DNA of 63,627 bases, taken from NCBI GenBank assembly GCA_025716815.1, contig JAIXMN010000057.1:1-63627 (forward strand). The letters are read 5' to 3'. Positions within the stretch are counted from its first letter, which is position 1. The number at the start of each line of letters is the position of its first letter. The stretch comes from Dichotomocladium elegans (lineage: Eukaryota; Mucoromycota; Mucoromycetes; Mucorales; Lichtheimiaceae). The notes under the pieces are model-generated. The model ran no database searches and was not told where the DNA came from. It saw only the letters and a program-made list of their open reading frames with translations. Position numbers and translations under genes: made by a program. Positions 29,270 to 40,600 of this stretch are shown here, in pieces.

Positions 29270-31673
29270 ATGGAAAATATTATTACCACGTCCTATGCTA
29301 CTCGTAATGAACTCCAAAAAGCCATCCGTGAACATGCTATTGCAAATGGCTTTGATATATCTATTAAAGCCAGCGGGACCAAGAATAAAACGTCATTTTG
29401 CTATTTCCAGTGTATCCATGGAGGCCGGCACCGTCCACACCGCAGTGACAGAAAAACGACATAGAGGAATACCAAGAATTTCTATCCGGCAAAAAAGAAG
29501 CAATGTAGGAAAATGACTATGAAATTTGACAACCTGTATATTAAACATGAGAATTTCTGAAAGTGATAGCTACCTCTGCTCTAACGGCATTACGAAGAAA
29601 TTTCCAGTGCGCACGACCAAGAAGTTTGCATGTCCCTGGAAGATATATGCTACCTGCAAGGCTGGAGGTGTATGGACTGTAAAGCCAGACAGGTCCCTTG
29701 TTGGCTACCATGAGAACCATGTTTTGTCCACAGATCCCCTTATTTATTCGAACGCGCGCAAGCCGAGTGGCGATAAACAGGCAAAAATTATGGAGATGGT
29801 CATTAGCGGAATCAAACCTGCACAAATCATCCGCATGACAGGCGACCTTGAAGGAAACGCAACTATGATAGCCAAGGACATATACAACATTCAACAGAAG
29901 GCAGCAAGAAAAGATTTTGATAATCAAGTCCAGCAAGTATATGATTATCTTTTGGCAAGAGGGTATAACTTGCGCTATGGCGTATCGGATGGTCTCATGT
30001 CGTCACTTTTCATCACACATCAATCATCAATCGAGCGCACCAATCTTTTTCCTGAAGTAATCATCATTGACACGACCTACAAGACCAATATCAACAAGAT
30101 GCCACTCGTGAATATTGTTGGTGTTGACAATTTAGCTTCAGCCAATAATATCCGATCTCCTCGCACCTTTTTCATTGCAACAGTACTTCTCTCCGATGAA
30201 AAAGAGCCATCCTACACCTGGGTATTGGAGACATTGAAATCAGTCGTATTTCAACGGCCAGGATATCCAGAAAGCACTCCGGGGATATTTGTGACAGACG
30301 ATGATAAGGCCTTGCGTACTGCTCTCCGAGCCACCTTCCCAGCCAACGTCCATATCCTTTGTGCCTGGCATATTAGCAAGAATTTCAAAGCTCATGCAGC
30401 TGGATGCTTCAAGATTGAAGATCTCCAGATCTATGAGGATATCGTATCACAGATGGTGTATAGCCGAGAGGAGGATGCTTTCAATTCTGCACTTGAAAGG
30501 TATCGCGAGCTTGTGAGAGATACAAAGAAATCAAAAGAACTTGGTAGCTATATTGATGGGTACAGTATAATACGTTCTTGTGGCAAAAAACTCAAACACT
30601 AACTTTCAACTGTTTTAGGCTGCTATCATACAAAGCGATGTGGGGCGGACCATGGGCAGAGTCTCACTTGCACCTTGGAGCCAGGACAACGCAGAGAGTT
30701 GAAGGCGCTCACTGGGGACTGAAGCAAATCTTGATGAGTCCTGGTGGAATCATGAAACTCATTAGCAGCATACATCAATGGCTCACAAAACATGTAAGGA
30801 GATATATATATATATATAATTGAAAAGAACCTTATATTCATGTACACATCTAGGATTTGGACAGACATACTGCATATAACAAAGAAGCCTTAACAAGAAT
30901 TGTGTACAAGGAACATATACAGCACAATACTGATACCGCGATGACCAAAGCTCTCGGCCAATTACAAGGTGCCATATGTCAATTTGCAATTATTCATATT
31001 CGACAAGAGCTCCTCATGTCATGGGAGTTAGATACAAAGGTTAAGGACCGGAATTGCCAATGCAAGTATTGCGTAAATTACAAGCTTCCATGCCGAAACA
31101 CCCTTCCTCAAAAAGGGGAGGTCATAGAACCATCGATTATTGCACGACGATGGCATTTAAAGAGCAGTGTGCCTTCAGAACAAGGTATTTTGTAATATCG
31201 TCTAGGGAAGGATCTATGGATTTCTTTAAACAAGTCATGGATCACTTCCTAAATCGCCCATGTCAGTGGCTAATTTGAATGAACTAGGACGTCTTGGTCT
31301 ACTTCCATTGAGTGACATGGATGCAACTCTGATAGCTGAAAAATACAGCAGCGCTAAATCCATGCTCGACACCGTTTATTTATCGTGCACTGATGACCAA
31401 CAGCGTTCAGACCTGATTTGCGCCCTTGAGAACCTCGTAAATACATTCGCACCAACTACCATAGACAACTTACAGTTTCCAAGCCAGCTCAAAACAAAAG
31501 GACGGCCTAAGGGTACGAAAGGAGCACGGCTTCCATCAGCTTTTGAACGAGTCGAGCAACAAGAAAAGAATACTACAAACGAAGGTACTCCTCCATCGCA
31601 AAAGAAGTCCTATCGCCAAAAATACGATGAGGATGAAATCTGGCCAACCCAACCCCACAAAAACAAAGACTGA
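29270..31673 (+). CDS. MULE transposase (FAR1-type zinc finger, DDE core, SWIM-like end)
   Basis: ATG 29270. A FAR1/WRKY-GCM1-like DNA-binding region follows: CYFQCIHGG, an intron or shift about 29438-29570, then FACPWKIYATC...HENHVL. The DDE core has VIIIDTTYKTN (first Asp), GIFVTDDDKALRTAL (second Asp), ILCAWHISKN (the C/H pair of MULE cores) and TTQRVEGAHWGLK (Glu). Introns with GT-AG ends are at 30560-30618 (CTAAC branch) and 30794-30853. A SWIM-like CQCKYCVNYKLPC and RRWHL follow. After a possible third intron near 31188-31290, a KGRPKGTKGARLP AT-hook-like motif precedes the stop at 31673. Exon borders other than the two named are uncertain. Confidence 0.82.
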
Positions 31674-31744
31674 CGTAAGTATCCTTATATCTGCTTTGTG
31701 TGTTTTCGCCACTCACGTTTTTCATTTCTCTACATGATATTATA

Positions 31745-32397
31745 GTCTCCACAATTCAACTGAAGTACATCCTGACTTACCCGCAGATGCTACTATTTGC
31801 AAAGTTCCAATTGACGGTGATGGATGGTGCGGATTCAGAACTATTGCTTATACTCAGCTCGGCTCCCAGGATTTGTTCCTTGAAGTGAAAAGACGGATGT
31901 ATCAGTATGTTGTTGATAATCGTGAGCGCTGCAAGCAGGTTATCTGTGCATCCTCCGATAGTGAGCTGGAAATGCTTATTACCAGAATGTCCTACGGGGT
32001 CACAGAGGACACGCGGGATTTCGGCAACCAATCCTGTCCAACAAAGTACTGGTTCGACGCATCAGTAGATTGCCAGCTTGCAGCTGAAGTTTTCAACCGC
32101 CCCATCGCAGTATTTTCATCAGGCGGCACAATTAACCATGAATCACGATTGTACCTCCCTTTTCAGTTACCAGCAAAGATTAAACTGGCACCTATAATAA
32201 TGCATTATGTCCACAATTGCCACTGGGAAACCATCCGGATCAAGTCATCAATCACAGTGGAATGGCCGCCAGCATATGGGCATGCTAGCAACTGGAAGAA
32301 ATATGGTTTACCTGGGCACTACAAAACAGTCTGGAGGCATTTACATATCAAGAAATTTCCAGCAGCCAAACAGCCAGACATAATTGTTTTAGACTAG
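31745..32397 (+). CDS. OTU-type cysteine protease domain carried by the MULE
   Basis: From 31745 (just after an AG following a GTAAGT donor at 31677) the frame reads about 215 codons to 32397. Core motifs of the OTU fold: VPIDGDGWCGFRTIA (Asp and catalytic Cys), KYWFDASVDCQLAAEVFNRPIAVFS (helix and strand around the second half) and HNCHWETIRI (catalytic His). OTU proteases usually remove ubiquitin. Splicing at the visible GT-AG joins does not keep one frame with the transposase in my reading, because a TGA lies just before the donor. It is therefore either a separate ORF or a fusion broken by a small indel. Confidence 0.72.
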
Positions 32398-32569
32398 TGT
32401 AAATTTACTATGCTATCTCTCATTGACCTTTCTCCATTCTTCTTTTCATTCACATATCCAATACTCCAGTTTTTGCTGATAAACGCTTGATTTTAATGTT
32501 CACCGGTATTGCGCTAAGCTAAAAGGGTCTCTTAACTGCACCTCAAAATTATAGTTTCTCTATGAAAAA
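32398..32569. other. MULE 3' UTR region, no gene
   Basis: Nothing recognised. AT-rich, with TTTAATG and ATAAACG words downstream of the OTU stop. Confidence 0.3.
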
Positions 32570-33620
32570 CGTCCTATAAAAACCACCTCGTAGGAGCAGG
32601 TATAAAATATGGCTGAAAATTTGTTTCTGCCTCGCGCCTTCAGCACTGCACGGCACCGATTTGCCATACTTGCTACAGAATTTGATCAAACCACTATACT
32701 GATATTAGCCAATTCTTCATGCAGGGCCGCCTCTAACTGATCAATAGTGGTGATGCTTGATTTCCTCTTCCCAGATCTTGCTAAGGATATTCAATTACGT
32801 TGAAATGAGTGCTTTGGGCTGGCCACCTCCCAAAGCCGGTAATCTTAGCCTTGGCTATCCACTATTTCGCGTATGAGCCAGGTGATAATTAGCTCCATTC
32901 TCTTGAATATGAAACCATGCTCCTGATCTTCTTCCAATTTCTCAAATGATGATAGGAAGTGCGCACTGAGGCACTTGATGTACTTGACTTGATTTACATT
33001 GACCTGCAATATAACCGAAGCACCTAATTCTCCTGCCCAAAAGCAGCGCAAAACCATTGGTGATCCCCTGCCATACTGGCGTATAGGCAGAATCTACTTC
33101 GTCAAGAGCTACTCATTTTTTCTCATAACTCTCGCGCCGCTGTCATTATGCTTTCGGTAGAAATGAGACTCATCAGACCAAATGACCTTCTCGGATTTGC
33201 TTGTGACCAAATGAATTTCATATTAACCCATTTCATTCTGCTCATTGATGGCGAACAGGCAGAAAAGGCTTTACTATGTGGCTGCATGAAAAGAGCTTTG
33301 GGACTTTAAGACATTTCAGGCCATCTCGCTGAAAGGTTCTACATATGTGTTAGTTACAATTTCCAGATGTTTAATCAAGAGTTTGAATACCTCTTTTTTG
33401 GCAGAAATTGTAAGGTTTTTTCTGTAAAAGCTACTGGCGCTCAGAACGAGGTTTTATAGTAGTGAACTCTTCGCCGCGTAGAATATCGCCAAACATCGCC
33501 CCACTGTTGTCTTTGCCATTCCAAAGTTGTCACTAATCTGCACGTAATTCATCCAGCATTTCTTAGCCTGCAAACCATTCCGGTGGTGAACTCTGTAAGG
33601 TCCGTATCATGGCTTCTGGA
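32570..33620 (-). pseudogene. Degenerate Tc1/mariner transposase nested in the MULE
   Basis: On the minus strand, with several frame changes. AKKCWMNYVQISDNFGMAKTT (helix-turn-helix-like) lies near 33570. KVIWSDESHFYRKH (first Asp of the DDE, near 33180) is followed by GARVMRK, then GSPMVLRCFWAGELGAS (near 33060). A decayed SPDLN...W-like stretch (PKALISTNLNILSKIWEEE) lies near 32780. The order and spacing fit Tc1 transposases. Terminal repeats were not found. It is an old passenger inside the MULE, beyond the OTU ORF. Confidence 0.65.
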
Positions 33621-33732
33621 TGTTTATAATATTTGTGAGTGACATGGAAACTTAATGTGAAATGTGGGGAAAGGAATAGAAAGGAAACTGTATGCGGCTG
33701 AGTGTACCGCTTCAGTGCAGAGGGTTGTGTAT

Positions 33733-33821
33733 GCGCAAGGTTGTGCGCGGGGTGGGTTCCTAAACTACCTAATTTTTTTCTGTGCGCGAGGTCAATTTTT
33801 TCTGTGCGCGTAGTAATTCCC
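33733..33821 (-). repeat. MULE right terminal inverted repeat
   Basis: Mirror of 28565-28654 with one extra T in an A/T run (33774-33780). It includes the same double GCGCACAGAAAAAA unit. Confidence 0.9.
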
Positions 33822-33830
33822 AATAAATAA

Positions 33831-35718
33831 TTGACTCAGGCATTGTACAGAAAGATGACATAGGAATGTTTCCATTACGTTCCATAGCAGGACGAATTAA
33901 ATCCATGAACTGCATGTGCTCAGTCGTCGTGCCAGCTGGAGACGCATTGGGTTCTTCTTCAGCAACAATTGGATCAATTGCTTTTTGCGTATTGGGACGA
34001 ATCCAACCTGTTGCCATACCTCCAACAAACAAACCAATGTGCTGCCATATGTCAATGCCCAAGATAAGGCCAGTTTCATCCTCTACATCCATGACCTCAA
34101 ACTCATGTTGCACTGATTTCTCATTGTGAATGATGTTAAGGTTGACGATGCCAATACGAGCAACCGTTTCCTTTTTGACTGCTAGTTTTATTTCACCCTC
34201 GGCAGGTTGAATAGACCACTTGAAAGAGGCGCACAAAGAGGGGCTAACTGCGGATATCGTCGCAGCACTGTCAACCAAGGCAAACAACTCCTGATCATTC
34301 ACAATAACAGGAACATGGTAAGTCTTCGCTTGAACTGAGTTGGTAGTACCCATGGCAAGCAACTTACATTGCTGACTGAGGTTGTCAAGCTCAGCATCAA
34401 TGTCTTGCATATGGACATCATGCTCCATTGGCCACTGCAAATCAGCAAGAGCATCCTCGTCGACACCCAATAAGCTCTTGTCAACTTGCAATCGGGGTGC
34501 GATATACGTTTGAGTGCTGACGGATAATGCGCTCGTGTTGGGCGCCGAAGACGAACCAAAGGCCGGGATTACAGCACCAGATGCCGAAGCGACTGGAGCA
34601 ACACGAGCAGAAGACGACACAGCCGAAGCGTTGAAACCTGACTTCTTAGGTTTCACCACACGCGAGAACGCGCGGACCACTCTAGTTTCCTGAGGCTGAT
34701 GACGTGAGCCTCTCACCTCCTTGCGCTTATCTGCGCATATGTGTCCTGGCTTCCAGTTAGGAGCCTGGCACCGATAGCATGCAGTTCTATCGAATTTGCG
34801 CTTTTCCTTGTGTTCCCCACAGGGGCCAGGCGAGCGCGACGCCGAACGACCAGAGTGGCGGGAGAATCGGGACGAGCGGGACATGGAGTCACCACCAGAA
34901 GAACGTTCACTAACCCCGAATAGAGCCATAGGCTCAAAATAGGTGCGAGCAATAGCAGCTACTTGTACTGCTGTTGCTCTCTCCTCCAAGGGCACACGCA
35001 TCAACTTTGCAATTACCTTCTTATTCATGCTACCTGGAAAAGAGCCCACTAAGATAGCAGCTACCACCGGTCCATCTTGGAAACCTGCCTGCATGCACAG
35101 GTCCTGGAACCGGGCAATATGCTCGTCATACATTACCCCCTTGCTCAACCGGAGTTTGACGAGTTCGTCAGCAGCCAAAACACGTCGGTCTTCGTCCAAC
35201 GCACCATACTGCTTCAGAATCACTAGACGCACTATCGACCATGAAAACTCACGGCAGTTGCGCAGGGTACTCATGTACCACGTGCGCTGACGAGGCGTGA
35301 TGCACAAAGGCAACAAGTGAAACCAGTCAAGATCGACGTCAAGGTTGTGGGCTTCAACAACCATTTGAAACTCATAAAGAGCTGATTCCACGTCCAGTTG
35401 GACAGGACGCTTGGGGTCAACCACCAAGTCTGGCCACTGGAAATAAGGAAGACCAGTCGGAATGCCCGAGGAGTTCAATACTCCATTATGAGGCGAGACC
35501 AACGATTCCAAATGAATGGTTCCAGGGGGAGCATGGCACGCATAGCGCACCGCTAACTCCTTCAAAACAGCCATTCTGCTGAAGTTCGCCTCCTCTCTTC
35601 TTGCTTCATCGTGTTTCGCCAAGACCGACAGTTCCTGCGCCTGGACAAAGAGTTGGTTCACCGAAAGTGATGCGAAGTCATTGGTGATGGCGTTGGTGTT
35701 GGCGATGGTGGCAGACAT
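33831..35718 (-). pseudogene. gag: Element C gag-protease half, cut by the MULE
   Basis: ATG at 35718 (MSATIA) gives an open frame of about 630 codons. An alpha-helical start is followed by the Gag capsid-like domain (YEFQMVVEAHNLDVDLDWFHLLPL...TWYMSTLRN...VAAILVGSFPGSMN) and an Arg/Ser-rich linker. A Cys/His cluster, CYRCQAPNWKPGHIC, stands for the zinc knuckle. The protease has LFALVDSAATISAVSPSL, with DSAA where DTGA/DSGA is normal. The last native residues are FCTMPESIIY, after which the frame runs into the MULE end. DSAA lacks the conserved glycine, so protease function is doubtful even without the MULE. Confidence 0.85.
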
Positions 35719-35743
35719 GGTAAGAGAATTCACTTAAAAAAAA

Positions 35744-35892
35744 TGTTTTATCACGAGCGGAAGTAAGTGAGACTGGATAAAGGTGCTCTTTATTGTACCA
35801 TGAGCTGCCTCGCTATAACAAATTGGTAAGCGGTGTTTCACGAGCTACTAAGAAGGTCATGTGATCTCCGCTCTAGAGTGATAACTACAACA
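35744..35892 (-). repeat. Element C 5' LTR
   Basis: 149 bp, same as 25510-25658 by eye. The leader on its coding side (35719-35743) is T8, then AAGTGAATTCTCTTACC and the gag ATG, like elements A and B. Confidence 0.9.
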
Positions 35893-36283
35893 AGCTGCAT
35901 CCAGCCTGGTGGGGGGTGATGTTGTAGTCCTCCTGTTCATGACACTGCACTTGCACAGTCAGTAGTGAGCGGAACTGCTATTCATCCAACAATTCCCGCA
36001 AGTACGTCTTGATGCCCTGACTTCTTCCATCTCACATCTATCCAATCGGTGATTTCCTCTTAATGAAGACGGAGGGAACAATCGCCCGGAATATTAACTA
36101 CAGATGGAGAGTAGCAGAGAAGCGGTGTCAACGGCTAACACTTGTTCCGGCAAAGCTAACATGGTCCATCCCAACGCATATAAAAAGAGAGTTGTTTTTA
36201 TTCAATAAAGAGGATCCCGTCTCAAAGACTCGATTTTGACTCATTGGTTTCTACTTGCCACTAACTCTCTACACAACAACACA
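35893..36283 (+). repeat. A-family 3' end: polypurine tract and LTR (Y subtype)
   Basis: Begins in the middle of an A-type 3' UTR (AGCTGCATCCAGCCTGGTGG), then a 364-bp LTR at 35920-36283 ending ACAACACA. The rest of that element is absent; element C abuts it. The LTR starts TGTTGTAG instead of TGTCGTAG. Confidence 0.85.
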
Positions 36284-36461
36284 AAGACTCATCTATAGCC
36301 TTGATTGAAATGTTCTTGCTGCTATTGCCTTTTAATTTGACAAAAGGGTAGCAACGAAATACTAAAATTTGTATTCGAATTTGAAGCAAAAAAAAACGAA
36401 AAACCTAGACCGTCTATATGAACAACTAAAATTTGTGGCAAAGTTCTTCTTGAAAATCCTG
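36284..36461. mobile_element. MITE copy 4, right half only
   Basis: Matches MITE copies 1-3 from AAGACTCATCTATAGCC to TTCTTGAAAATCCTG, then TA. The left half is missing and the break falls exactly at the end of the LTR. Confidence 0.85.
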
Positions 36462-36550
36462 TATTTATACTAGCTATGATGTGTAGGACCAGAGTTCAGA
36501 TAGCCTTGGACGTTGAGATACTGACTGGAAATTAATAAATGCAGTCGATA
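36462..36550 (-). repeat. LTR-P fragment, left of the Tc1-like element
   Basis: TATTTATACTAG and GAAATTAATAAATGCAGTCGA resemble the solo LTR at 36760-37393. The LTR continues at 40149-40249 on the other side of the transposon. Confidence 0.6.
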
Positions 36551-36641
36551 TGGTGCATTTCATTTATAATAGCCACAAACCTTATTTTGTTTCAATTTTC
36601 ATATTCAAACTCAGATAATATATATATGGATGTGTCTAATA

Positions 36642-39571
36642 CTAGTCATGTAAGCCAACACGACGATGGCTCTTGTAGATACGAGTTGAGAACTTTCTAA
36701 CATGCTCTGCAGCCTCATTAGCATCCATGTCATTAGAATAAGCCTCAATATAGCGCCAATGTCGCGGATACAGGGCAGACAGACAAGAAAGTGTAGCGCA
36801 GGAACAAGACAGGAGAACAGAAGGCAGGCACAGACCTAGAATGGGTTGGCAGTGATAGTGCTGGCAATGGAGTAGAGGGAAAGATCAGGAACTACTCTAG
36901 AGAACAATACTATACTACTAACCAGAATTGTGCCTGACAGAAAAGAATCAAGACAAGACAGGACAAGAGATGGAGGACAAGACAAGAACTACACTACGGG
37001 GGGTGGGTGTTAGGTACTCCCAATCACACAGCATGCACCAATTCGGATAGCTACCAGGAACAAGGCAGAGCCCAAGAGGCAGGACAAAGGATAGGTATGA
37101 ATCGATAGACCGGATAGACAGAGAACTGATGACCAGGGATGATATATGATGAAGGATAATCTGATGATATTTTATTATAACAAATACAAGGGTATTTATA
37201 CTAGATCTTATGGGAGAGGCGTATGGGATATACTGAGGTTCGTTGCAATGACTTGAAGAATTAATAAATGTAGACGGAGTAATAAATGCAATCGACCAAA
37301 ATTAATGCAACCAGGACAATAAATGCATTCGTGAAAGGGGTACCCAGGGTAAGGGGCGAACGCTCTCGAATAATCTCATTTTGGGTCGTGACAGCCAAGC
37401 CTTATTGTAGTATCGGCGGATTGTTGTGGGAGTCTGGTTTGGAGGAGAAACAGAGTCAAGGAAGCTCGGGAGATGTTCTTTTAGACTCTTGAAAGAATAG
37501 TCGCACCGTGCTCGAGCTTCACACTTTGCAGCGCTCCAATAGCGTTCAATCCAATTGCATTCACAATGGAATTTTGGATAAAGCTCAAATATATGGCCAC
37601 TATCCTCCACTGCTTCCTGCAATGCCGTCCGCTGCGCTGTGAAATCAGGCTGTGCTGCAAGCAAATGTTTTGCGCAACATTTTGCATCGTCTGCCGCATC
37701 GTTTTTGCACTCCATTCTCCATACTTTGTCGGGACGGTGGGGGTCTTTATCAAACCAAAGTCCACGCTCTTTCAGAATCCTTTCAATTCCTTTGAAGTAT
37801 TCTACTTCTTTCTTCTGTGAGGTGACTATCGTATGGCCGTGTTTACGCTTCTTAATGTTCTCATGTCGTTTTATGTACATGCTCTGAGGAACATGCATTG
37901 GCGCACCGTCATGACCTGTTGCAACGAAATAGCCATTCCGAAATCGGTACTTTTCGCCTTCTTCGATGCGTTTCTCAGATTTTGTCATCCTTTGAACCAA
38001 AAGAGCATCTGCAGCAAAGGCATTGTGATTGCTACTCTGGTCAAACAAGAACAGGGCTCTACAACCAGGATGCAATAGTTCAAATAACGGGATGACGGTG
38101 ATTTGCAGTTGGTGCAACATATGTTCACTGGCCCAGTATCCCTCACGCCCAGCGCCAGCTTCGAAGAATTGTCGGGAGATAAGATCTCCATGTCTCATTG
38201 TTCCATGACATGGACACTGGAATTCACTGACCATAATCGACATGCCAGGACACTTATTCCGCATTACAGTTTCACCGGCTGCCAGCCACAGAACTTGCTT
38301 GCCATCATTGGCATAGAAGGTCGACTCATCATGAGTTACCATCACCAGCATCTTTTCTCCAGGTGCAAGAATTGGTGGTGCAGTGGATGGCGTAAACAGA
38401 CGATAATAAGTCGTGAGACTCGAAGGTAGTGAACTTTATCAGAGAAAAGAACAACGATTCGTAATATGAGTGTACGTCTGTATAAACCAAACTGCCAGCG
38501 GAGTGGCCCTCACTACTAAAATTATTCTACTTTTGATATCGCGACACAAATCACTCAGGACACGACAGGTGGTATAACTTCATCCATCAATTCCCCTTCG
38601 AAGTGTTCTGTCATTGTCCGGTAGGCCGTCATGCGTCGTGACCATTCCTTACAGTACACAACGACATCTTCCCTTTCATGGCCGTCGTAATAGACGTCTT
38701 TGGTGTTACGCCGAAACAAGAAGCCCCATTCGTTCATGTATCGCCAAAGGGTTGTTTCACTCACACTTCCAGGTACACCAAATACATCTGGAATTGCTGA
38801 TTCATTGACAAACTTCAATATAATAATGATATTTCGCTTGTCAGGTAACTGTTCACGAATCCACTTGCAGATGTTGTCTGAGAGGTGCTCATCAGACAAA
38901 ACCGAAATCCTCTTGCTGTGTATTCCTTGGCGGTGAGATGATACAATCCCAAATTGAAGAAATTCTTTTGCCCAGTGATGGATAACCTTGGGGCGGTAAT
39001 CTTGCGAGGGTGTATGCCAGATATCTTTGGCAGTGTCCTGCGACGCAGCAATTGCTTTCTTACCAGCAAGACGATACACAAGGTACCTGTGTACTGCTTC
39101 AAGCTTACACAACTGGAAAGGGCTGATGGAATCTCCGGCATTGGATGCTGAAATTCGAGGTCTTATAAGCTCTTCCAGCCTATTGATAGCTCCAGCAATA
39201 AGCTCTTCCTCATATCGATCGTCTTGGTTCGTCTGACGTTGCTGGCAGGTAAAACCGAAAGCAGAAAGCTTCTGCGACATGCTTGCGGCGATTTCCATCT
39301 CCTTTCTATGGCGCCAGATAGTTGTCCGAGAGTCCTTGGAATATGTGCCTCGCAGGTGGCTATCGGCTTTCTCATTCCACACCAATGGGAGGGCAGCAGC
39401 AGCAGCGACTGCATCTCCAGAAAGCCCCAAAACATCCCAATCTTCAACATCTGGGATCAGATCCTCTACCATCTCAGTCTCTCCAACAGGAAATGGCTGA
39501 GGAGCCAATTGCCCTGTTTCATTTCGTTGTCTCTGCTTCAAAAGCTTTTGACGTTTGGATAACGGTGCCAT
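36642..39571 (-). pseudogene. Tc1/IS630-like transposase, interrupted by a solo LTR
   Basis: ATG at 39571 (MAPLSKRQK). The first exon, to about 38560, holds helix-turn-helix-type sequence and EWGFLFRRNTKDVYYDGHERE. An intron or gap of about 150-200 bp follows. The second part from 38351 has VTHDESTFYAND (first Asp), GMSIMVSEFQCPCHG, FLFDQSSNHN (second Asp) and, after a long insert of about 165 residues, CNWIERYW (Glu). The tail FKSLKEHLP...RRYYNKAW is cut at 37394. Joining across the LTR, the frame continues RYIEAYSNDMDANEAAEHV and ends at TAG 36642. The gene was apparently whole until the LTR came in. Confidence 0.8.
36760..37393 (-). mobile_element. Solo LTR P with 5-bp duplication, inside the transposase
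   Basis: 634 bp. Reads TGTCACGACCCAAAATGAG...TATCCGCGACA on the minus strand. GCCAA lies on both sides (36755-36759 and 37394-37398). AATAAATGTAGACGG-type words recall the LTR of element J. No gene lies inside. Confidence 0.9.
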
Positions 39572-40148
39572 GATATGATAGTGATAAGGAACTACGAAGA
39601 TTTTTTTCAGGCCCGTGACAAGATCTCCACATATTATTTCAGTCAGCCGCATAAGCTTAATATCTCCTCAGGTAGTTTATATTCCTTCGTCAATATTTTT
39701 AGATACATCTATTGGTTCTTAAAGAGTGCTTTTACCATGTTGTATCATTAAAATATTATGGAAACTGCTGTTAGGAAACTGATATATGTAGAACAATCAT
39801 TGTACGGGTAATATATGTTCCGGTTGTCATGGAAAAGCATATAACCGGGTTGCTCTCGATTTATATAGAGCCCAAGCAAGGCAATTTCATCTCCGCTATT
39901 GAGTTACAAACTCCGTAGTGTGTTTCAATTTCCTTGAAAACCCACCCTTCCAAGCACTTTATACCGATTTTTGAACCTCCATAACTTTTTAACAAAGGGC
40001 AATACTACAATTCTGGTCCAATAGATTTAATCTATAACGCAAGGAGAACAATGTTATCAGATTAGAATTATGAAATACTGCCTCAATAATTTTTTATCAG
40101 CATTTAAAAAATTTGATTTTTTGTGGCTATTATAAATGAAATGCACCA

Positions 40149-40249
40149 TAGATTGGGGAATTGGCCAGGAAGCAAATTAATGCAATGAGGGTGTCCATTG
40201 CATGAATGAAAATGCACGACCCTAAATGATTCCCATTTTGGTCATGACA
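40149..40249 (-). repeat. LTR-P fragment, right of the Tc1-like element
   Basis: Completes the LTR begun at 36462. It has AAATTAATGCAATGAGG and GGTCATGACA at its edge, matching GGTCGTGACA at 37383-37393. Confidence 0.65.
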
Positions 40250-40600
40250 GGTGCTTTAGTTGTTTTTTATGGTGGACAGTTAGAATACGATGAGACTCGT
40301 GGATGTCTTTTATTCGAATGAAATCAGAACTAAGATCCTCCATCGCTACACATTTATCTACTATTTATATGATTTATGGCAGAGGTCCTAATTAGGTCAA
40401 CTGGCTACTCCGTCTTACACGGGTACTCGGAGATGGTAGCACTATTACAGATAAGGTGCTTGTGTGTGTATCGGTGACCTCTATCATATGTTATATGTCC
40501 TTGTTCCTTTCAGACCATCCTCACGTCGGTAAAACCTCATAAAAACCCAGTGGGAGAAAAATAGAGGGAAAAAGACTGTGGAAATGGATCTGGTTATAAC
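40250..40600 (-). repeat. 3' end relic of a C-like chromodomain element
   Basis: Minus-oriented LTR-like DNA (GATGAGACTCGTGG, then a TATTTATATG TATA-type box). It ends with the family 3' UTR motif AAAAACCCAGTGGGAGAAAAA at 40539-40559 and GGGAAAAAGAC. No integrase coding is left. The junction near 40600 leads straight into LINE sequence, as the other LINE leads into element C. Confidence 0.5.

Larger units (their letters stand above)
28565..33821 (+). mobile_element. Mutator-like element (MULE) with 9-bp target duplication
   Basis: 5257 bp, inserted in element C's polyprotein. AATAAATAA is duplicated (28556-28564 and 33822-33830); nine bases is the Mutator hallmark. Terminal inverted repeats of about 90 bp differ by one indel. 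Joining the flanks restores the coding sequence FCTMPESIIYLDTPPNK. Contents in order: an unassigned ~600-bp stretch, a spliced transposase gene, an OTU-protease ORF, and a decayed Tc1 copy. Confidence 0.93.
25510..35892 (-). mobile_element. Element C: chromodomain Ty3/gypsy, split by a Mutator-like element
   Basis: Two 149-bp LTRs (25510-25658, 35744-35892) with a gag-pol polyprotein on the minus strand, 35718 to 25795. A MULE of 5257 bp sits between protease and RT. The outer flanks differ (CCGAC before, AGCTG after). The left flank is LINE, and the right flank is the 3' end of an A-type element, so the borders reflect recombination or deletion rather than a simple insertion. Confidence 0.88.
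36551..40148 (-). mobile_element. Tc1/IS630-like DNA transposon, complete ends
   Basis: 3598 bp. 29-bp terminal inverted repeats (36551-36579 starting TGGTGCATTTCATTTATAAT; complement at 40120-40148), flanked by TA on both sides. It sits in an LTR-P copy. It encodes one transposase on the minus strand, with an intron, and the 3' coding end is split by a solo LTR. A TTTTTTGTGGCTAT word borders each TIR. The ~550 bp between 39572 and 40119 has no gene and is the likely promoter side. Confidence 0.9.
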
